Below the pieces are notes generated by a model, which saw only the letters and a list, made by a program, of their open reading frames with translations, did not search any database and was not told the origin of the DNA. A program made the position numbers and the translations under genes. Positions 1 to 8,261 of a DNA stretch of 64,000 nucleotides are shown piece by piece (position 1 is the stretch's first letter; each line of letters starts with the position of its first letter). The stretch spans positions 1-64,000 of IMG/VR virus record IMGVR_UViG_3300008267_000148. The stretch is one strand, 5' to 3'. This stretch comes from a virus.

Positions 1-22
1 CGTAAAATTTAAAATCATCCAT
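1..22 (-). CDS. 5' end of a gene running off the left edge
   Basis: Only the first seven codons are in the window (M-D-D-F-K-F-Y). The start is inferred from the promoter context: a TATCTTTG element followed by TGGT and then ATG, the same arrangement seen at two other genes here. Nothing can be said about the product. Confidence 0.45.
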
Positions 23-26
23 ACCA

Positions 27-34
27 CAAAGATA
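27..34 (-). promoter_or_regulatory. Bacteroidetes-type -7 element TATCTTTG
   Basis: The coding strand reads TATCTTTG-TGGT-ATG, a perfect TAnnTTTG element 4 nt before a start codon. No TTTG is seen at the expected -33 distance. The close spacing predicts a leaderless transcript for the gene leaving the window. Confidence 0.5.
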
Positions 35-45
35 CGTAAAATTTT

Positions 46-687
46 TTAATATCCGTAATATATCATCACATTATTTTCCCAATCAAAATTGTGATACAAG
101 AAAACTAAGTTGAAGATTCCGTATTCGTATTTCCAACTAGTAATGTAATTTTTGTCGGGACTTGTTAGGTTGTAAGGTCTTTCGTCATCATTAAACGTAT
201 TGTTAACACCCCACTCCATTCCCATACTTCTAATATGTTCAATTAATCCGTAGACACCAGACATTTCGTCTTTAGTTATAGGTGTCTCTTTGGTTTTCAT
301 AAACCCAGCACTTATCCCCTGTTCATTAAAAAATGGTTTCAATAATTTTTTATAGTAACTTCTAATATTATTGGTATAATAATTTAATATTTCTTCAACA
401 AACTCTTTCTCAACTATATAGAAGTCGTGTTCCTCTTGGAAATGTTTTTGGGTTTCCTCGTTCTGAAATACCGGCTTGTAAAACTCTTCGTTAAAGGTGT
501 CGACATACTTACCGAGTTCGTAGTGTGTATTATACGCAACATCGTACACACCAACATGGCCTGGCATATCATCTGGGTCATCACTCCATTCTTCATTCTT
601 ATATTCATACAACTCTTTTAATGTCATATTTTTAATGACATCGTATTCACTTTTGGGTAAAGAACCCAAATAATTTCTATACCCCAT
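46..687 (-). CDS. Hypothetical protein, 213 aa
   Basis: Starts MGYRNYLGSL and ends ATG-proximal to the 61-aa gene at 691, from which it is separated by only 3 nt, so the two are probably co-transcribed. It is rich in aromatic and acidic residues and has no signal peptide, membrane segment or metal-binding motif that I can see. I do not recognise a family with certainty. Its place in a run of small minus-strand genes suggests an accessory phage protein. Confidence 0.75.
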   Translation of the reverse strand: MGYRNYLGSLPKSEYDVIKNMTLKELYEYKNEEWSDDPDDMPGHVGVYDVAYNTHYELGKYVDTFNEEFYKPVFQNEETQKHFQEEHDFYIVEKEFVEEILNYYTNNIRSYYKKLLKPFFNEQGISAGFMKTKETPITKDEMSGVYGLIEHIRSMGMEWGVNNTFNDDERPYNLTSPDKNYITSWKYEYGIFNLVFLYHNFDWENNVMIYYGY

Positions 688-690
688 ATT

Positions 691-876
691 TTAATTTTGC
701 CAAGTGATAATCATTTTATCAGGACCATGTTCTAACCATTCCATCTGATTATCCCACATCATTTTAATTGATGGTTCAGTAAGTTCACCATTTGGGCATT
801 GGATAACCAAAGGTAGTTTTCGTTTGTCCTCACTAATCCTTTGTAGTTCTTTAATAAAATCGTCTATCGTTTTCAT
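691..876 (-). CDS. Small hypothetical protein, 61 aa
   Basis: Begins MKTIDDFIKEL with a short amphipathic helix and contains a CPNGE turn. It starts inside the stop codon of the 41-aa gene upstream (ATGA overlap at 873-876), which argues that it is translated by coupling within one operon. No family was recognised. Confidence 0.65.
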   Translation of the reverse strand: MKTIDDFIKELQRISEDKRKLPLVIQCPNGELTEPSIKMMWDNQMEWLEHGPDKMIITWQN

Positions 877-998
877 AATTTTCTTATTCCGTAACCAATA
901 ACTTCTTCATCTCTAATAATTGAACATATTTCAACTTTGAATAGTTTTCTAAGTGTTGGGTTAAACCATCTTTTAAACCATATGTTGTGAGATTCCAT
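873..998 (-). CDS. Very small protein, 41 aa
   Basis: The reading frame MESHNIWFKRW... to ...GYGIRKL fits exactly between two genes. Its ATG overlaps the stop of the gene at 998-1459 as TAATG, and its TGA overlaps the ATG of the gene at 876 as ATGA. Two tight overlaps are good evidence that this 41-codon frame is real. It is basic and has no recognisable domain. Confidence 0.6.
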   Translation of the reverse strand: MESHNIWFKRWFNPTLRKLFKVEICSIIRDEEVIGYGIRKL

Positions 999-1459
999 TA
1001 TCTTGATTTATAAAGTACCGTTAATTTACCCCTACAATCACCATGACCTGGTAACCCTCTGTAATTTTTTCCCATGTAATTGTTATACTTCTCATCCATC
1101 TCACAGATGTAAGCTAATTTACCGTTGTAATAGATACAAGCGAAACCGTACCAATCATTCTCAATTATAACGGTGTACGCAGATGTCATTGCTGAACCAC
1201 CTATACCCTGCCAACCACCTGAGGTATTACCCCAAGTTTGTTTAATCATATGGAAATTAATCTCTTTCCAATATCTATATTCTTCTTGGGTCATTTGGGT
1301 TGAGGTTTCTCTCTTAACGACCTTCTCATTCCAGAACTTAACCAATCTTTCTCTATCATCACCACTAGTTAGTTGTGGGAATGTGTTTGCCAAGTATTCA
1401 TACTCTGAAATACTTTTCATTAAGTCCGACATATCGGACAATTCTATGTTTAACATCAT
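998..1459 (-). CDS. Hypothetical protein, 153 aa
   Basis: A soluble protein with a Gly/Trp-rich centre (WGNTSGGWQGIGG) and Tyr-rich C-terminal half. Six nucleotides separate it from the 265-aa gene upstream, and it overlaps the 41-aa gene downstream, so it belongs to the same minus-strand operon. No catalytic motif was recognised. Confidence 0.7.
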   Translation of the reverse strand: MMLNIELSDMSDLMKSISEYEYLANTFPQLTSGDDRERLVKFWNEKVVKRETSTQMTQEEYRYWKEINFHMIKQTWGNTSGGWQGIGGSAMTSAYTVIIENDWYGFACIYYNGKLAYICEMDEKYNNYMGKNYRGLPGHGDCRGKLTVLYKSR

Positions 1460-1465
1460 TTTTTT

Positions 1466-2263
1466 TTAATTTAAGAGTATATTATTCTCAATCAGAACCT
1501 CATCGTGTCCCAAACATTTCAACCATGTTTCTTTTGAAACAAAATTATTGGTTCCGAATATACTAGCATTCTCAGTACACCAATCACAAAGTTCGTCAAG
1601 GGTTTCAAACACCGGTGATTGTGGAGAACCTTCACTTGTGTTTTCCCACATTTGATAACCATCACCTACAGGTGGTTCGTATCCAACCCAATTCTCAGCG
1701 AGTTTTTTAATATCATCACTGAACCAAATCTCACCTTCACCATTACAACATTCACACTCTCCGTAAACACCAAGTTCTTTTGCTCGAACTTCAACACAAA
1801 CGCTACGGTTGATTGCGTCGTGCCCCATCCCTGTAATGTTCCATCTGTTAACCTCTTCGGGTGTTGGGAATGTTGGTTGTTCACATTCTACCCACCGTCT
1901 TTCTTCTCGTGGTAGGGTTATGTCATTCTTTTCCCATACATTTTTCTCATCGTTAAAATGATACCAAGCATCTAATAAATCGGATAATCTACCCGCTCTA
2001 ACCAACGCTTCAACCTCACTCTCGGTAATATTATTACTATGAGCGTTTATGTTATACCTAGCGTTAGGTCTATATGGATTTGGTCTATAAACCGCATTGT
2101 CAGAGTTATACCATTCGTCGTGAATTTTCTTTGTCTCAGGATTAAGACCTGTTCTTTCACACGCATTACACTCCTGACTATGATAAGGGTTAAGATACCC
2201 TTTCCATACTTGTTTTTCTGACCACTTAAAATCAAGTGGAACTCTTTTTAAAATTCTTCCCAT
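1466..2263 (-). CDS. Cys-rich phage protein with two zinc-knuckle-like clusters, 265 aa
   Basis: The N-terminus MGRILKRVPLDF, followed by a YLNPY segment, resembles a family of uncharacterised phage proteins that I recall only in outline. A CNACERTG cluster lies near residue 33 and a CECCNGEGE cluster near residue 185. Both are CxxC-type knuckles like those in DnaJ zinc domains, so metal binding is likely. A role in protein or nucleic-acid contact is inference. It lies in the operon running from 2263 down to 46. Confidence 0.75.
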   Translation of the reverse strand: MGRILKRVPLDFKWSEKQVWKGYLNPYHSQECNACERTGLNPETKKIHDEWYNSDNAVYRPNPYRPNARYNINAHSNNITESEVEALVRAGRLSDLLDAWYHFNDEKNVWEKNDITLPREERRWVECEQPTFPTPEEVNRWNITGMGHDAINRSVCVEVRAKELGVYGECECCNGEGEIWFSDDIKKLAENWVGYEPPVGDGYQMWENTSEGSPQSPVFETLDELCDWCTENASIFGTNNFVSKETWLKCLGHDEVLIENNILLN

Positions 2264-2269
2264 AATGTC

Positions 2270-2491
2270 TTATTTTTCAATTAACATATTTGTGTTTGAA
2301 ATCGGAACTCTCATAACAGGGATTGCCGAGTTTGTTTCATCACTTGTTTTTTGCATGATTTCATAAAATCCCGCTTCGTTAATTTTAACGGTTGATACGT
2401 TGGTAAACGATTCTAAAATATTAGATTTGCGTGTAGACCCATCTAATAAAGTAACCTCTTTTGTTGTCGTATTAAATACTAAAGTTTGCAT
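2270..2491 (-). CDS. Small conserved phage protein, 73 aa
   Basis: Starts MQTLVFNTTTKEV and ends SNTNMLIEK. This pattern of a short beta-rich protein resembles small proteins seen in other Bacteroidetes phages, from memory. It overlaps the gene upstream by 20 nt and is followed after 6 nt by the 265-aa gene, which indicates an operon. Function unknown. Confidence 0.7.
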   Translation of the reverse strand: MQTLVFNTTTKEVTLLDGSTRKSNILESFTNVSTVKINEAGFYEIMQKTSDETNSAIPVMRVPISNTNMLIEK

Positions 2492-3035
2492 ATTGTTTGA
2501 TTTTGTTTATAGTATAAGTAAAAATATTTGCTTTATCCATCATTACCGTAGCTAATCTAACCTCTTCGGCACGTTTTTTTTGTTCACCCCATTCAATTAT
2601 TTGTTTTCTCTTGGTTTCACTCATTGATACAGTAAACCCAGTTTCTTCACTATACTTAATACCCCAATACGCCAATGTGTAGTAATCGACTTTAGCGAAA
2701 CTTTTATCTTGACAAGTCTTAACCACAAAGTTATCAAAATCAGATAAGTCCATCCACATAATAACGTCTTGGATTACTTGAAATGTTGCCATCCAAAATA
2801 AATCGGGGTTATTGTAAGGTCTCGGAACCTTAAGGGTGAACCCATACTTTTGATTTGGTATTTCAGCATGAAACTCGGCACTAATACCATGTTCTATTAC
2901 GTCTTTGGTAATAATTGAACTGAGTAATTTATTAAGGTAATTGGTTTTCTTGTCTTGAGCGTGGGGGTAGTAAAATTCCTGACGACTAATTTCGTTTATA
3001 CTTGAATAAAGGACTGTCTTACTATTTACTACCAT
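2472..3035 (-). CDS. Hypothetical protein, 187 aa, probably leaderless
   Basis: The longest frame begins six codons earlier with TTG, but that start lies inside a TACATTTG promoter element. ATG at 3035 (MVVNSK), 4 nt after the element, is preferred. The protein is soluble with an amphipathic C-terminus and no recognised motif. It follows directly after the terminator at 3064-3090, so it is the first gene of the operon reading down to 46. Confidence 0.7.
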   Translation of the reverse strand: MVVNSKTVLYSSINEISRQEFYYPHAQDKKTNYLNKLLSSIITKDVIEHGISAEFHAEIPNQKYGFTLKVPRPYNNPDLFWMATFQVIQDVIMWMDLSDFDNFVVKTCQDKSFAKVDYYTLAYWGIKYSEETGFTVSMSETKRKQIIEWGEQKKRAEEVRLATVMMDKANIFTYTINKIKQYANFSI

Positions 3036-3039
3036 ACCA

Positions 3040-3047
3040 CAAATGTA
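3040..3047 (-). promoter_or_regulatory. Bacteroidetes-type -7 element TACATTTG
   Basis: The coding strand reads TACATTTG-TGGT-ATG. It matches TAnnTTTG and uses the same TGGT spacer as the elements at 27 and 20714. The -33 region falls in the T-run of the preceding terminator and is not a clear TTTG. It probably drives the operon from 3035 leftward. Confidence 0.6.
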
Positions 3048-3063
3048 CGGCAAATATCTGATA

Positions 3064-3090
3064 TAAAAAAACCCTCAGGTGAGGGTTTTA
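3064..3090 (-). terminator. Intrinsic terminator
   Basis: Stem AAACCCTC / GAGGGTTT with an ACCT loop, followed by T7 on the minus strand. It ends the transcript of the 368-aa gene and sits directly before the promoter at 3040. Confidence 0.85.
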
Positions 3091-3095
3091 AATTA

Positions 3096-4202
3096 TTATC
3101 TTTTATTTTCGTTGATTAGTTTCCAAACTTCCCAATTTATTATGGATTCGTTTTTAACATCAGACGCCATGTCGTATAATTTGGCAATTTTTCTAATCAT
3201 GTTGTTACCAACATAATTCATAATTTTGATTTCATGGTCGATAAATTTTTTAGGGTTTTTTTGATATTTCTGAACGTCGTTAACAAACTTATCAAAATAT
3301 TTACCCTTTTTACCTTCAAACCCTATCATAGCCTCCATGAAGTTAGTAGTTAATCTCCTTCTCATTCTATCACCCATCCAGTTACCAAAATTAATGGCGA
3401 CGAGTCTTATAACATCATCAGCAAGTTCTTCATCACTTTTACCCTCATAAGGAAAATCAAGTCTTTCAAAAAATCGTTTGATTTTGTCCGATTCTTTAAT
3501 TAGGTCATTACGTAATGTTTCATACGTATACCCCCTCATTCTATTTAATCTTTCGTAGGTTCTTGTCGATGTTAAGAACTTATAGAATTGTTGTTTATCA
3601 ATCTCACCAGCCTTAACTAATGCAGCAAACTCAGATGGTCTAACTAAACTTTCAATAGCATTTGCGTAGTAAATGTAATGTATAAACTCATTTACGGGTG
3701 TTATATTTGCAAAACCCTCACTTGATGCAGTTTCATATTTAACTCTTTTAGTTAAAGGTGTTGGTCCAATTTTTCTATTGTCATAAAAATGTTTTAACTC
3801 GTGAGATATACTACCAATATATTCTAATTTATTAGTAATCATATCCTGAACTAAATCCTCGCCAGTAGTATCTGATTTAACAGCATATCTAAATGATAGA
3901 TTGAATGTCGTGGTTGTTAGTTTTTCAACCTTAAAGTCGTTATTTAACTTACTTTTTTCACTAGTTGCCATACCAATCAAGTCCAACTCATCAGTTACAC
4001 CTTCAATATCAATTTCAAAATCAACAGTACTAAATGTTACATCACCTACTTTAAATTCACCTCTAAACTTTTTCTTAAAGTCTTTTAAATCACTAACGTC
4101 GTAATCTTTAGGTATAATCTTTAATATCTTTTCATAAATCTTAATAGCAGTATCAATCTGATTTTCTGGTACACCTAAGGCCTCATTAAATTCTTTTCTC
4201 AT
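3096..4202 (-). CDS. Putative zinc metallopeptidase (HExxH), 368 aa
   Basis: A HELKH motif at residues 134-138, inside a helix preceded by a hydrophobic segment (IGSIS), matches the zincin HExxH signature in which two His bind zinc and Glu is catalytic. A third zinc ligand cannot be assigned by eye. The rest is helical and charged, with no signal peptide. It has its own terminator and a TATTTATG element upstream in the divergent region with the tagged gene at 4250, so late expression is likely. A structural protein with a chance motif remains possible. Confidence 0.65.
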   Translation of the reverse strand: MRKEFNEALGVPENQIDTAIKIYEKILKIIPKDYDVSDLKDFKKKFRGEFKVGDVTFSTVDFEIDIEGVTDELDLIGMATSEKSKLNNDFKVEKLTTTTFNLSFRYAVKSDTTGEDLVQDMITNKLEYIGSISHELKHFYDNRKIGPTPLTKRVKYETASSEGFANITPVNEFIHYIYYANAIESLVRPSEFAALVKAGEIDKQQFYKFLTSTRTYERLNRMRGYTYETLRNDLIKESDKIKRFFERLDFPYEGKSDEELADDVIRLVAINFGNWMGDRMRRRLTTNFMEAMIGFEGKKGKYFDKFVNDVQKYQKNPKKFIDHEIKIMNYVGNNMIRKIAKLYDMASDVKNESIINWEVWKLINENKR

Positions 4203-4210
4203 CTCTGAAT

Positions 4211-4226
4211 TATTTATACATAAATA
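4211..4226. promoter_or_regulatory. Divergent TATTTAT element, inverted repeat
   Basis: The 16-bp sequence TATTTATACATAAATA reads as TATTTATA on plus and TATTTATG on minus. It therefore presents the candidate late-promoter element to both flanking genes, 23 nt before ATG 4250 and 8-16 nt before ATG 4202, depending on which arm is used. Confidence 0.55.
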
Positions 4227-4249
4227 CCTTAATAAAACTATTTAATAGT

Positions 4250-4633
4250 ATGGAGTTAAAAATTAACGAGTCTAAGTTCAAAAAACTATTATTCAATTAC
4301 TTGGATAACGAAACTGAATTTAAAAGAGCTCAAGAACACAGAACGGGTTATGGTTCTAATGTTAGAGAGTTCTTTATTGAAATGAATTTTGGTGAGGAGG
4401 ACTACCCTGAATATGATTGGTTATTTACTTATTATAAAACATCCAATGATTATGAAGATATCGTAGGTGTTGTTAGTCCATATAGTTCAAATGAATTTCC
4501 TTTAATTGAATACAATTCATACTTCTTTGACCCCATCTTAAAAATGTTCGGTAGTAAACTATCTCACGAATACGTTCTTGAATGGTTAAATTATTATTTT
4601 GGTGTGGGCGCAATAACAATGCACGGTGGTTAA
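4250..4633 (+). CDS. Tagged virion-type protein, 127 aa
   Basis: Begins MELKINESKFKKLLFNYL, a short helix with an I-N-E site at residues 5-7, the tag shared by many proteins here. The remainder is acidic and aromatic with no known domain. It is divergent from the HExxH gene and convergent, with no gap, with the secreted protein ending at 4634. If the tag is a capsid-targeting peptide, this is an internal head protein, which is inference. Confidence 0.7.
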   Translation: MELKINESKFKKLLFNYLDNETEFKRAQEHRTGYGSNVREFFIEMNFGEEDYPEYDWLFTYYKTSNDYEDIVGVVSPYSSNEFPLIEYNSYFFDPILKMFGSKLSHEYVLEWLNYYFGVGAITMHGG

Positions 4634-6841
4634 TTATCTTAACACATTAACATAACCACCAATCACTTTTTTATAATCAAAACCAACAGCACTAATTGTC
4701 ATGACCCAATTGTAGATTCCGGCAGGAACTAATTGATAATTATATGTCCCATCCCAACCTTCAAGATGATTGTGACTTTCAAAAATAACTTCACCCCATC
4801 TATTGATAACGACTAAACTATAGTTGTAAGGGTCAAACCCTGAAGTTAATATTGGCGACCAAAGGTTATTGTGTTCATCACCATCAGGTGTAAATGAATT
4901 AGGTACATAGATTAACTCTTCAGGACAATTTTCTACGGTAATCACAGTTTCTTGTTGATTAGAAACACAACCATTGGAATAGTGAACAACAGATAACGTA
5001 AACATACCCTCATCCTCAAAACTTATTGTAAAATTATCTGACTCATAATCATTACTCATCCAAGACCAAACATTATAACCGGGTAAGTTTGAAATCGCAG
5101 TGAATACAACATTAACAGAATCACCCTCACATATCTCGTAAAAAGGGTTATATGGTGAAATAGAATCGAGTATTGGTTGTGGATAAACAACCACATTTGT
5201 TGTTGTGTCAAACATACAACCACTTTGTGTGTACACGTAACTGATGATGTTATTACCAATCGCATTACTTGGATAAAAATCATTACCTATTACTCCGTTA
5301 CCACTAAACACCCCACCAATAGGTGTTCCTTGAAGGGTTGTGAACTCATCATAAGAACAAAATGGTCCTATAGGTTCAATCACGGGTAAAACATTAAATA
5401 CGTTTAAGTCAACCGATATTGGTAAACTTGGGCAGTTATTCCCATCGTAGCCGGTAACTTGGATTCCGCCAGGGATAAACCCATCCCCAATGTTACCCCA
5501 ATTAACATTAACACTATCAGTTCCTTGCCCGTTGTAAATATTACCAACTGATGACCATTGGTAAGTATAACCAACTTGTTCAGGTACTGAGTAAACTTCA
5601 TTATTAGAGTGGTAACAAATAGTGTCGTTATATATAATTGGACCAACAACAGGTATTGGTGGGTTATTTAATATAACATTACTTGATACGGTACAACCCG
5701 CAACATCTGTTATGGTGAATGAATAGTTACCCGAACATAATCCTGTAGGGTTGAAGCCTGTTTGACCACCATTCCATGAAATTGTTTGTACTCCGTTACC
5801 ACCGTTTGGTGAAATGAAAATACTACCATTACAATCACCGAAACAAGTTGGGTTAATATTGAATATTGTTGGGTTTGGTAAATTTGGCGGACCAGGTAAA
5901 ACAAATACGGTATCAGGTCCAAAACCACCTTGTTGTTGATTACAGGTATTCCATCCCGCGTTACATGTGGGATAAACAAAATGACAGGTATATTGAGCAC
6001 CTCCTGCAGGTGGTGTTACGTTAATAGTCGGACCTGTACCTATTGGAATTGGATTACCCACTTGATACCAAGTTAGTGTTGGTGTTACAGTAGGTCCAGA
6101 AGGTGTCCATCTATAAGCATCGTTGTTTGTCACCCATTGTGTTGAGTTTCTACCAGGTGAGGTAATACCAATCGTCCCACCTAAATTATGAATACCTTGT
6201 GTTGCGGTACCGTTCTGCCATTGGATACAAGACGGTTTATTTTGAATATGATTCTCAATATAGTTAGTGGATTCGTAAATAACTATGTGGAATGTTCCTT
6301 GATTACCTGTACAAGAAAACATTGGCATATTTAACCAGCTCACAACTAATTTTCTACATGGAGCAACCCCTTGGACTTGGTATTTAATTTGTCCTCCGAT
6401 ACCAGGATGCCAATCTTGCCAAGGACCCATAATACAATTTTTAGGTACTAAAACATTTCCTGTTGGGATTGGTTGGGATGTAAAAGTTGTTGGTTGACCA
6501 CCACTAAAAGAAATCCAACCATTTGACCCAACATAGAATTGTGTATATGTGTTACCAAAAAAACAAAAATTAAACCCTATTTGAAATGGTCCTTGTTGCG
6601 AATCATCCGTCATGAATAAACTATTCCCATTATTAGTTTGAGCCACGTAAGGAATGTTTGTGACATTATAGTTTGTTGTTTGATTTGGGTTAGCTCCACC
6701 AGGTCCACACTGACTTAAATCAGCGGTTAATGTTGTTGACCCTACACCACAAGGTAATATTTGGTCGGGCCCTAATGACGGACAAAATTGTGAATAAGCA
6801 AAACTTGTTATAAACGTAAATAAAATTAAAAGACTCTTCAT
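4634..6841 (-). CDS. Secreted CHU_C/T9SS-type protein with SprB-like repeat, 735 aa
   Basis: ATG at 6841 gives a clear signal peptide (MKSLLILFTFITSFAYSQ); the longer frame starts with TTG and has none. Residues of the first third resemble the Cys/Gly/Trp-rich domain that often precedes gliding-motility C-terminal domains (NGWISFSGG, CIMGPWQDWHPG). A SprB-like repeat lies near residues 325-395 (PTCFGDCNGSIFI, SWNGGQTGF, TDVAGC). The last 95 residues (VPNSFTPDGDEHNN, INRWGEVIFES, GWDGTYN, PAGIYNW) form a CHU_C domain, a type IX secretion sorting signal. The protein is probably exported and surface-displayed by the host T9SS. A host origin by transfer is likely. Confidence 0.88.
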   Translation of the reverse strand: MKSLLILFTFITSFAYSQFCPSLGPDQILPCGVGSTTLTADLSQCGPGGANPNQTTNYNVTNIPYVAQTNNGNSLFMTDDSQQGPFQIGFNFCFFGNTYTQFYVGSNGWISFSGGQPTTFTSQPIPTGNVLVPKNCIMGPWQDWHPGIGGQIKYQVQGVAPCRKLVVSWLNMPMFSCTGNQGTFHIVIYESTNYIENHIQNKPSCIQWQNGTATQGIHNLGGTIGITSPGRNSTQWVTNNDAYRWTPSGPTVTPTLTWYQVGNPIPIGTGPTINVTPPAGGAQYTCHFVYPTCNAGWNTCNQQQGGFGPDTVFVLPGPPNLPNPTIFNINPTCFGDCNGSIFISPNGGNGVQTISWNGGQTGFNPTGLCSGNYSFTITDVAGCTVSSNVILNNPPIPVVGPIIYNDTICYHSNNEVYSVPEQVGYTYQWSSVGNIYNGQGTDSVNVNWGNIGDGFIPGGIQVTGYDGNNCPSLPISVDLNVFNVLPVIEPIGPFCSYDEFTTLQGTPIGGVFSGNGVIGNDFYPSNAIGNNIISYVYTQSGCMFDTTTNVVVYPQPILDSISPYNPFYEICEGDSVNVVFTAISNLPGYNVWSWMSNDYESDNFTISFEDEGMFTLSVVHYSNGCVSNQQETVITVENCPEELIYVPNSFTPDGDEHNNLWSPILTSGFDPYNYSLVVINRWGEVIFESHNHLEGWDGTYNYQLVPAGIYNWVMTISAVGFDYKKVIGGYVNVLR

Positions 6842-6936
6842 AAAAATAAGTATATAAGTAAACTTAAGGTTAGACGGACAATTAGCATTAAAGCTGTCCT
6901 GGTTTTCAACGAAAACAATATTTCTAATATTAAATA

Positions 6937-6944
6937 TATTTATC
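6937..6944 (+). promoter_or_regulatory. TATTTATC element
   Basis: TATTTATC lies 4 nt before ATG 6949. This is the short-spacing class of the candidate late element. Confidence 0.45.
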
Positions 6945-6948
6945 AAAT

Positions 6949-7443
6949 ATGGAAAGGTCTAAATTAGAAAATGTGGGTAACACTCAACTATACTTTGTAT
7001 TAAAGAGAGTTATAGAAGAATATGATGAACCGATAGGTAGTGATTCTATTGAGGACAACTCATTTATGGATGTGTGCGAAACTTCATGTAAAATTGTTGG
7101 TATAGGTGTCCCATATTATATTGACTATAATTATATATTAGCAACTTTATTACTTAATAAAGGTTTTGATTATAGTGAAAATAAAGTTTCAGGTACGATA
7201 AAAAGACCTGAGGTTGGTTTATTTTCATTTGATATTGATGAGATTAGGGTTGAGACCGTTAGAACCACCTACACACACGAAATTTCTTCATATAGTAAAT
7301 CCTTAGTATTCCCAACCGTCCAATCAATGCAAAATGATGGTGGTTTTGATTACTATGAAGGCACTGAAAGTGATAAAGATTATCTTGATGGTGAAACCAC
7401 TGATATTAACTACGACCACAGGTCTTTACGACAAATTAAATAA
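6949..7443 (+). CDS. Hypothetical protein, 164 aa
   Basis: An acidic soluble protein (MERSKLENVGNTQ) with a C-terminal stretch rich in Asp, Tyr and Gly. Its stop overlaps the start of the next gene as TAATG, so the two are translationally coupled. No family was recognised. It is divergent from the secreted CHU_C protein and carries a TATTTATC element 4 nt before its ATG. Confidence 0.7.
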   Translation: MERSKLENVGNTQLYFVLKRVIEEYDEPIGSDSIEDNSFMDVCETSCKIVGIGVPYYIDYNYILATLLLNKGFDYSENKVSGTIKRPEVGLFSFDIDEIRVETVRTTYTHEISSYSKSLVFPTVQSMQNDGGFDYYEGTESDKDYLDGETTDINYDHRSLRQIK

Positions 7444-8159
7444 TGAACTATCAACGTATCTTTTCTTTAAGTAAAAAGTTATTACCTAACTATAAAAATT
7501 TGGGTAGTCCAACCGAAATATTTCAATCAATCATTAATAATGGTATGATTAAAAGCATAATAGGTACTAATGCCAGATATATTAGTATTACAATCATGTT
7601 ATTTAAAAAAGGATTGTCTGAAGAAGAAATTCATAGTTTATTTGAAGATGGTAGATTCACATTTACTGTAACAACTATAAGTGAAAGAGACCCTAATGAA
7701 GACTGTCCTCAATGTGGTGGTGATGGTAAATACGATTGTGATTCTTGTGGTGGTGATGGTGAAATAACCTGTAATGATTGTGGTGGTGATGGTACAATAA
7801 ACCAATACGAAGATGATGAACATGAATGTGATTCATGCTCGGGTGGTGGTTATGTTAATTGTGACGATTGTGATGCAAACGGTCAATTAGAATGTAATTA
7901 TTGTGACGGTATTGGTTCTACTGAAAAAACAGGTCATGATGAGATTGAGAATATAGTATTCCTTAGCGTTAATCAGAAATTAAAAGATTACTTTATCACT
8001 CATGACACACCTGTAAAAATTAGCGATGAAGCCCTTAGTAAAATATTCAACGACGAATATACTGTTGCAACAGGTAAGTTTTATGAACAGAGTAGTGACT
8101 ATTATGAAGACTTTAATGTTGATGATAATATTGTCACCGAATTTGACGAACTATATTAA
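7443..8159 (+). CDS. Cys-rich protein with DnaJ-type zinc repeats, 238 aa
   Basis: Residues about 82-160 hold five to six CxxC(x)GxG-type modules (CPQCGGDG, CDSCGGDG, CNDCGGDG, CDSCSGGG, CDDCDANG, CNYCDGIG). These closely resemble the zinc-binding centre of DnaJ, but there is no J domain and no HPD motif. Such domains bind unfolded polypeptides in DnaJ proteins. A chaperone-like or assembly role is inference. It is coupled to the 164-aa gene upstream, and its 3' end overlaps the convergent 34-aa gene by 4 nt. Confidence 0.8.
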   Translation: MNYQRIFSLSKKLLPNYKNLGSPTEIFQSIINNGMIKSIIGTNARYISITIMLFKKGLSEEEIHSLFEDGRFTFTVTTISERDPNEDCPQCGGDGKYDCDSCGGDGEITCNDCGGDGTINQYEDDEHECDSCSGGGYVNCDDCDANGQLECNYCDGIGSTEKTGHDEIENIVFLSVNQKLKDYFITHDTPVKISDEALSKIFNDEYTVATGKFYEQSSDYYEDFNVDDNIVTEFDELY

Positions 8160-8260
8160 TTCTCATCTTCTTTTTTAAAAGTAATGAAGTGGTATATTAA
8201 AAACACCACAGTAGATACTACCCCTATTAATTGAATAACGCTTTCTATTTTAAAATTCAT
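8156..8260 (-). CDS. Small single-pass membrane protein, 34 aa
   Basis: The frame starts MNFKIESVIQLIGV, has one hydrophobic segment of about 20 residues and ends FKKEDEN. It begins 1 nt after the stop of the 236-aa gene and ends by overlapping the convergent gene by 4 nt, so it fills the gap exactly. The hydrophobic core and charged tail make it a credible tiny membrane protein. Function unknown. Confidence 0.55.
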   Translation of the reverse strand: MNFKIESVIQLIGVVSTVVFLIYHFITFKKEDEN

Positions 8261-8261
8261 A

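Noticed and set aside
4634-6841. The window as host chromosome or a prophage edge because of the CHU_C protein
   Set aside because: Genes on both sides are phage-like and carry the same tag and TATTTATN element. No host housekeeping gene, integrase or attachment site is seen.
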